Assembly (NCBI RefSeq): GCF_937890665.1
Contig: NZ_CALADU010000192.1
Span: forward strand, 1-9,767
Source of the DNA: an uncultured Subdoligranulum sp.
GTDB taxonomy: Bacteria > Bacillota_A > Clostridia > Oscillospirales > Ruminococcaceae
Direction of reading: 5' to 3'
DNA length: 9,767 nucleotides
Made by a program: the position numbers and the translations under genes. The notes below the pieces were generated by a model that saw only the letters and a program-made list of their open reading frames with translations, was not told where the DNA came from and made no database searches. How positions within the stretch are numbered: the stretch's first letter is position 1; every line of letters starts with the position of its first letter. Positions 6,189-9,767 of this stretch are shown one piece after another.

Positions 6189-8060
6189 TTACTGGGCGTC
6201 GAAGAGGGACTGGTCCCGCTTGGCGTGGGCGCCCACGTTGTTGTATTCCAGATTCAGGTATCCGTGCACCCACTGGTCCAGCATCGTGTTGGTGCCGAAC
6301 TCGGCGGTGTGGCCGTCGGGGGTCATGTAATCGTTGGCGCCGGTCACCACCGGGGTCACGTCCTTCATCTCCAGCAGGTACTGGTAGAAGGTGCTCAGCG
6401 GCAAGCCTGCCTGCTGGGCGATCGTCGGCGCCAGCATCACCATATCCATCCGGTTCAGCGGGTCGGTGTCGCTCACCGCCAAGTCGGTATTCTCCAGCGG
6501 ATAGTTCGCCCAGATAAAGAAGGGGGTGCTCCGCTCCAAGATCTGCAATTCGTTCTGGGGCGCGATGCTCTTATCCGCCACATGGTCCACAAAACTGGGG
6601 GCGTGGTCGCCGGCAAAGGCTACCACTACCTTGCGGCCCGTCTCCTCGTACACCTGCGTGAAGTAGTCGCACAGTTCCGCCACCGCGGCGTCGCTCATCT
6701 TCATGCAGCTCAGGAACTCGTCCATCAGCTCGTCGTACTCACCGTAGTCGGTGCCCGCATGGACAAGGTCCAGCGAGGCGTCGTTCATGTCGTAGTCGCC
6801 GTGGCTCTGGATGGATACCAAGAAGGCAAACCGGGGCTGGTCCTCCGGCATGGCCTCGTACAACTGGGCAAAATCCTTATAAGTGGCCGAGTCGGTCTGG
6901 TAGGGCCGGTTGCCATAGTATTCCTTGGTGGGGAAATCTTCCTCAAAGTGGGTCTCGTCAAAGCCCAGCGCCCGCCACGCCGAATCCCGCCGATAGTTGG
7001 AATTCGTGTAGGGGTGGGCGGCCATCGTGGCATACCCCAAGCTCTTGGTGTAGCCGACAATGCTGTTGGCGCCGTAAAGGTTCAGCCAGTTGAAGGGGGT
7101 GATGGAGGGCATCAGCATCAGCGAATTGCTGGACAGCATCTCGTACTCGCTGGAATTGGTGCCGCCGCCCACATGGGGGCTGACCGTGTGGCCGTAGACC
7201 GCATTCTCCAGATTCTTGGTCACCGGCATGATCTCGGTGTCGGCCTGCAGGTCGGTCACCAAGTCAAAGTCATAGAAACTCTCCGACAAGATCAGCACGA
7301 TGTCGGGGTAGTCGGCGCTTTCCGCCGTGGCATATTTCCCCGTCACCAGCCCCGCGGCATCCTGCGCCGCTTGGTCGCTGTAATTTTCCGGCTCCACAAT
7401 GGGGTCGGCCATCAGGGCGGTGGCCTCCACCGTGCCCGCTAAGTACCCGTATTTGTAGTAGGTCTCCTGCCAAGCCCAGCCGTAGGTGGCTTTCGGCTTG
7501 ATGGGGTTCGGTCCGAAATACCCGAAGAACATCACGCAGAAGATGCACGCCGCACAAACCGCGACCCGCACGCCCCGGGCTTTCCAACTGGCCCGCTTGG
7601 CCGCGCCCCGGGTCAGGAACCACTGTACCGCGCTGATGGCCAGCACCGGCAGCACGCAGAGGGCGATGGTCACCACCGTCTGGGAGATCTTCAGGGTGTA
7701 GCTGCCCATGACCTCGGCGGCGGTGCCCAGATTCAGGATGTCCTGGGGCATCAGCGCCGAACCGTGCAGGTCCCGGGTGTAGTAGTTCACCAGCGCAATG
7801 ATGGTGAACAGCACCCCCGAAAGGCCGGTGGCCAGCCACCAGCGCCCCGCCACCGCAAAGAAGATCAGCGTCAGGCAGAAGGCTGTCATGGCGTTCAGCG
7901 GTGCGTAGACCGGCCACTGCTCCGCCAGATAGTTGGGCGTCACGCCGTCGGACAGCTCCAACTGATACCGGGAGAGGAACGCTACCGCTACTGCCAGCAG
8001 GCAGGGCAGCACGCTCCGCAGAAAAACTTTCTTCCAATCTATGGTTTTTAACGTCTGCAT
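6189..8060 (-). CDS. LtaS-family membrane sulfatase (lipoteichoic acid synthase-like phosphotransferase)
   Basis: This 623-residue protein has about five N-terminal membrane helices (near 15-29, 55-72, 76-92, 126-148, 164-182), then an extracellular sulfatase/alkaline-phosphatase-like domain. The active-site layout of LtaS is present. PDIVLILSESF (252-262) supplies metal-binding E260. GGGTNSSEYE (298-307) supplies the nucleophile T301. SIQSHGDY (416-423) supplies H420, and FAGDHAP (482-488) supplies D485 and H486. The linker WQETYYKYGYLAG (197-209) resembles that of LtaS relatives. Such enzymes transfer glycerol phosphate from phosphatidylglycerol to build lipoteichoic acid or to modify surface glycans. 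The exact acceptor is not determinable here. The ATG at 8060 was chosen because AAAGG at 8070-8074 lies nine bases upstream. A longer in-frame start at 8102 would fall almost at the predicted transcription start and lacks a good ribosome site. Confidence 0.9.
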   Translation of the reverse strand: MQTLKTIDWKKVFLRSVLPCLLAVAVAFLSRYQLELSDGVTPNYLAEQWPVYAPLNAMTAFCLTLIFFAVAGRWWLATGLSGVLFTIIALVNYYTRDLHGSALMPQDILNLGTAAEVMGSYTLKISQTVVTIALCVLPVLAISAVQWFLTRGAAKRASWKARGVRVAVCAACIFCVMFFGYFGPNPIKPKATYGWAWQETYYKYGYLAGTVEATALMADPIVEPENYSDQAAQDAAGLVTGKYATAESADYPDIVLILSESFYDFDLVTDLQADTEIMPVTKNLENAVYGHTVSPHVGGGTNSSEYEMLSSNSLMLMPSITPFNWLNLYGANSIVGYTKSLGYATMAAHPYTNSNYRRDSAWRALGFDETHFEEDFPTKEYYGNRPYQTDSATYKDFAQLYEAMPEDQPRFAFLVSIQSHGDYDMNDASLDLVHAGTDYGEYDELMDEFLSCMKMSDAAVAELCDYFTQVYEETGRKVVVAFAGDHAPSFVDHVADKSIAPQNELQILERSTPFFIWANYPLENTDLAVSDTDPLNRMDMVMLAPTIAQQAGLPLSTFYQYLLEMKDVTPVVTGANDYMTPDGHTAEFGTNTMLDQWVHGYLNLEYNNVGAHAKRDQSLFDAQ

Positions 8061-8111
8061 GGTAAAAAACCTTTCTCTTTCTATACCAAGGGGAATAAAC
8101 ATACATCCGCC

Positions 8112-8117
8112 AGTATA
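8112..8117 (-). promoter_or_regulatory. Candidate -10 element of the LtaS-family gene
   Basis: On the minus strand this reads TATACT within GGTATACTG. It predicts a start near 8105 and a leader of about 45 bases. The -35 position (about 8135-8140) reads TTTCCT, which is weak and lies inside the 3' arm and T-tract of the upstream terminator. The same nine-base word is found upstream of uxuB. Confidence 0.5.
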
Positions 8118-8128
8118 CCATAGTTCAC

Positions 8129-8163
8129 AAAAAAAGGAAAGAGGAAGATTTTCCTCTTTCCTT
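8129..8163 (-). terminator. Intrinsic terminator of the 154-residue protein gene
   Basis: A perfect 13-bp stem pairs 8134-8146 with 8151-8163 around a four-base loop. On the minus strand the stem runs into seven T (8135-8129). It lies 20 bases beyond the stop codon at 8184 and directly before the LtaS-family promoter, so the two genes are likely transcribed separately. Confidence 0.85.
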
Positions 8164-8183
8164 GGAAAGCGATGGAACCTTGT

Positions 8184-8648
8184 TCAAAACGGGGAGGTCA
8201 GGTCCACCCCGTTCCACTCATACCGGATGGTGCGGTAGGATACCTTCACCTGCAAACAATACCGGCTCTCGTCTTCGTCCTGCACATACAGCACAAAAAA
8301 GGCCGACCGGCAGGCGTAGTATTCCTCTAAAAAGGTCAGGTGCACCGACCCTTCGTTGACCCGCCGCGCAACCTCCTGCGGGGAGACATCGTACATCGAA
8401 TCGAAAAACTGGTCTTCCGTCAGGTGATGGGTGCGTACCTCCTTGATCTCCAGATCGTCGGGGTCGCAGCAGGTAAAGATCAGCCGGGCCGGCCCGGTGC
8501 GAAAATAGTTGTCCTGCTCGGGCACCTTGACAAAAAAGCCGAAGTCGTCCAAGTCCACCACCAGATCTCTCTCACGGGTAAAGACCCGGCGGATCGAACA
8601 GTCGTGCAGGATGACAGAGGGGAAAGCGTTGATTTGCTGATACCGCAT
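8184..8648 (-). CDS. Small conserved-looking protein of unknown function
   Basis: I do not recognise this 154-residue protein. It begins MRYQQINAFPSVILHDCSIR and ends EWNGVDLTSPF. It has no signal peptide or membrane segment and is acidic, with alternating short hydrophobic stretches (DLVVDLDDFGFFVKV 28-42, ARLIFTCCD 54-62, FFVLYVQD 117-124, YCLQVKVSYRTIRYEW 130-145) that suggest a mainly beta fold. There are three cysteines besides C17: C60, C61 and C113, plus C131; no clear metal motif. The ATG at 8648 has GGGAG (8658-8662) nine bases upstream, and the stop is followed by a strong terminator, so it is very likely a real gene. The open frame extends upstream to 9341, but that part is antisense-frame noise within coaX. 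It lies 155 bp downstream of coaX and is separated from it by a terminator. No function is proposed. Confidence 0.75.
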   Translation of the reverse strand: MRYQQINAFPSVILHDCSIRRVFTRERDLVVDLDDFGFFVKVPEQDNYFRTGPARLIFTCCDPDDLEIKEVRTHHLTEDQFFDSMYDVSPQEVARRVNEGSVHLTFLEEYYACRSAFFVLYVQDEDESRYCLQVKVSYRTIRYEWNGVDLTSPF

Positions 8649-8700
8649 AGCGCAGATCTCCCTACTATATAAGGTATAGACAGCGTGGCTGCCCTTTGAG

Positions 8701-8718
8701 GTGGTCCCATAAGACCAC
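8701..8718. promoter_or_regulatory. 6-bp inverted repeat upstream of the 154-residue protein gene
   Basis: GTGGTC (8701-8706) and GACCAC (8713-8718) flank CCATAA. On the minus strand it lies about 53 bases before the ATG, upstream of a TATACC that could be a -10 (8673-8678). It may be an operator or a chance hairpin. Its core resembles the loop side of the terminator at 6016-6050 (GGTCCTAAGACC). Confidence 0.3.
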
Positions 8719-8749
8719 GGATTTTCTATTACGAGGTAAATGGGAGGCG

Positions 8750-8782
8750 AAAAAGGCTTCCCGGCAAGCCCTGCCGGAAAGC
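8750..8782 (-). terminator. Intrinsic terminator of coaX
   Basis: On the minus strand GCTTTCCGGCA (8782-8772) pairs with TGCCGGGAAGC (8766-8756), an 11-base stem with one mismatch around a five-base loop. A C and five T (8754-8750) follow. It begins 21 bases after the coaX stop codon. Confidence 0.85.
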
Positions 8783-8803
8783 ATCCCCCGTCGAACCGGC
8801 GGT

Positions 8804-9583
8804 TCAGCGCCGGGCGTTGCGCCGCCAGATGGTGTATAGGCCGTCCAGCACCAGCGTTTCCCGGTAATCCACCTGCGTGCGGCAGGCCGCCCAGACGCTG
8901 CGGGGCAGCGTGCCGGTGGCCACCACCGGGGCTTCGGGGGCGTGCAGGGCGGCGCGGAAGTTCTCCACCATGCCGTCCACCATGGCCGCCGTGCCGTGGA
9001 CCATCCCGCTGTGCAGGCAGTCCGCCGTGTTGGAACCCAGCATCCGCTTGGGCCGGGCGTCCAGTTCCACTTGGGGCAGTTGGGCGGTGTTCTTGACCAG
9101 CGATGCCAACGACACCTGCGGTCCCGGCAGGATGGCGCCGCCTACCAACGCCCCCTCGGCGTCCACCGCCAGCATCGAGATGGCCGTGTCGAAGTTGGCT
9201 ACCACCACCGGCGGGGTGTGCCGCTGCAAGGCGCCTACCACCGCGCAGAGCAGCTCGCCCCCCAACTGGGCGGGGTTGTCCATCCGGATCCGCACGCCGC
9301 TTTTCAGCCCGGGGCCTACCTCCATCACCGGGGCCTCGCACATCTTGTGCAGGGCTTCCCGCATCCGGGGGGTCAGCGCCGGCACCACGCTGGAAAAGAT
9401 CACCGCGGTGACTTCCTGCGGTTCGGCACCGTAGAGCGCCAGCATGTTTACCATTTTATAGACCAGCTCGTCGCTGCTCAGGGCAACGTCGGCAAACAAC
9501 CGGGAGGAAAACACCAGTTTTCCGTCCTGCGAGTAACTGCCGAAGGTAATGTTGGAGTTGCCGATATTCAAGGCTAAAAGCAT
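8804..9583 (-). CDS. coaX: CoaX-family protein (type III pantothenate kinase fold) with altered catalytic motifs
   Basis: This 259-residue protein aligns by eye along the full type III pantothenate kinase family, which phosphorylates pantothenate in the first step of coenzyme A synthesis. Family landmarks are present: IFSSVVP (62-68), NPAQLG (103-108), LVGGAILPGPQVSLASLV (146-163), LGSNTADCLHSGMVHG (182-197), VDGMVENF (202-209) and VATG (221-224). The acidic motifs are changed. The N-terminal DxGNTN reads NIGNSN (N6 in place of Asp). GADR reads GGEL (108-111, Glu for Asp, Leu for Arg). DFGTATT reads NFDTAIS (130-136, Asn for Asp, Asp for Gly). These residues bind the nucleotide phosphates or cation and act as base in characterised enzymes, so normal activity is doubtful. 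The frame is intact. The ATG at 9583 has GAGGG (9591-9595) seven bases upstream. It could be a pseudoenzyme, a regulator or an enzyme with another substrate. Confidence 0.85.
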   Translation of the reverse strand: MLLALNIGNSNITFGSYSQDGKLVFSSRLFADVALSSDELVYKMVNMLALYGAEPQEVTAVIFSSVVPALTPRMREALHKMCEAPVMEVGPGLKSGVRIRMDNPAQLGGELLCAVVGALQRHTPPVVVANFDTAISMLAVDAEGALVGGAILPGPQVSLASLVKNTAQLPQVELDARPKRMLGSNTADCLHSGMVHGTAAMVDGMVENFRAALHAPEAPVVATGTLPRSVWAACRTQVDYRETLVLDGLYTIWRRNARR

Positions 9584-9608
9584 GGGGAATCCCTCTTTTC
9601 TTGTTCTG

Positions 9609-9645
9609 CTCTAATACTATTATAATAGAGGGGAAATTGCAAGGG
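9609..9645 (-). promoter_or_regulatory. Candidate coaX promoter with palindromic -10 region
   Basis: Minus strand: a perfect TATAAT (9619-9624) lies inside the 12-base perfect palindrome CTATTATAATAG (9617-9628). Its best-spaced -35 is poor. An alternative pair is TTGCAA (9642-9637) and TAGTAT (9619-9614) with 17 bases between. Either would give a short leader before the ATG at 9583. The palindrome could be a regulator site or a by-product of AT-richness. Confidence 0.55.
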
Positions 9646-9665
9646 CAGGAAAAGCTATCCCTTGC
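9639..9665. repeat. 7-bp stem-loop upstream of the coaX promoter
   Basis: GCAAGGG (9639-9645) and CCCTTGC (9659-9665) are exact complements around 13 bases. It overlaps the possible -35 TTGCAA of coaX. No T-run follows on either strand, so it is not a typical terminator. It might be an operator. Confidence 0.35.
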
Positions 9666-9745
9666 GGTTCCAAAAGCAAAAAACCACGATATACTGTTTA
9701 ACCAAAAATCGCCCGAAAAATTTGTCAAAAAATCTGAAAAAAGTG

Positions 9746-9751
9746 TTGACA
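9746..9751 (+). promoter_or_regulatory. Consensus -35 (TTGACA) facing out of the window
   Basis: TTGACA is preceded by an A-tract-rich stretch (9710-9744, runs of five or six A). This resembles the UP-element plus -35 arrangement of strong Firmicute promoters such as those of rRNA or tRNA operons. A -10 at the usual 17-base spacing would begin at 9769, just past the edge, so the promoter cannot be confirmed here. Confidence 0.45.
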
Positions 9752-9767
9752 AAGTGGTTTCGCGGTG

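Noticed and set aside
6225..7442. Plus-strand open frame of 405 codons within the LtaS-family gene
   Set aside because: It is the antisense shadow of the sulfatase domain, whose active-site motifs are all intact on the minus strand.
8061..8102. Alternative start of the LtaS-family protein 14 codons upstream (8102)
   Set aside because: It falls at about the predicted transcription start and has only a weak GGCGG before it, whereas the ATG at 8060 has a well-placed AAAGG.
8649..9341. Upstream extension of the 154-residue protein frame into coaX
   Set aside because: This part is out of frame with coaX on the same strand, is Arg/Gly/Ala-rich and crosses the coaX terminator.
9456..9752. Minus-strand 98-codon open frame over the coaX promoter
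   Set aside because: It lacks a ribosome site, overlaps coaX in another frame and spans promoter-like AT-rich DNA. Its residues show no family.
1..9767. CRISPR array, tRNA/rRNA gene, transposase or phage module
   Set aside because: No regularly spaced repeats, no tRNA-like cloverleaf or rRNA sequence, and no mobile-element gene was found on either strand. The short repeats at 5975-6185 are too few and irregular for CRISPR.

Overview
The window looks like chromosomal DNA of a GC-rich gut Firmicute of the Oscillospiraceae (Ruminococcaceae), in the Faecalibacterium / Gemmiger / Subdoligranulum range. This is an inference from GC-rich coding DNA, AT-rich gaps with Gram-positive promoters and strong Shine-Dalgarno sites, GTG and TTG starts, and the gene families present. 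No rRNA, tRNA, transposase, integrase, phage gene or CRISPR array was seen.

Layout. (1) 1-3131 is a hexuronate catabolism locus. The partial mannonate dehydratase gene uxuA (minus, cut by the left edge) lies downstream of a fructuronate reductase gene, uxuB type (minus). A divergent AraC-family regulator gene (plus) sits across a 183 bp intergenic region. The enzymes would carry D-fructuronate to D-mannonate to 2-keto-3-deoxy-D-gluconate. (2) 3134-5967 is a plus-strand run with its own good promoter: a YgjP/SprT-like zinc metallopeptidase (GTG start), a 14-helix polysaccharide flippase-like membrane protein (TTG start) and a nitroreductase-family flavoprotein. The last two are separated by one base. 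(3) 5968-6188 is a convergent intergenic region with a strong bidirectional terminator, a second perfect hairpin, a 19-base direct repeat, a 22-base perfect palindrome and a possible pseudoknot. (4) 6189-9583 is all minus strand: an LtaS-family membrane sulfatase, a small unrecognised 154-residue protein, and a CoaX-family protein (type III pantothenate kinase fold). Each of the two junctions carries an intrinsic terminator, so these are probably separate transcription units. (5) 9584-9767 holds the coaX promoter region and, at the right edge, a strong -35-like element pointing out of the window.

The most notable observation is that the CoaX homologue is full length and recognisable along its whole length, yet the acidic residues of all three nucleotide/metal-binding and catalytic motifs are replaced. 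It may be a pseudoenzyme or a divergent paralogue rather than a working pantothenate kinase. The rest is ordinary core and accessory metabolism with some unusual intergenic structure. No clear new multi-gene system is visible.
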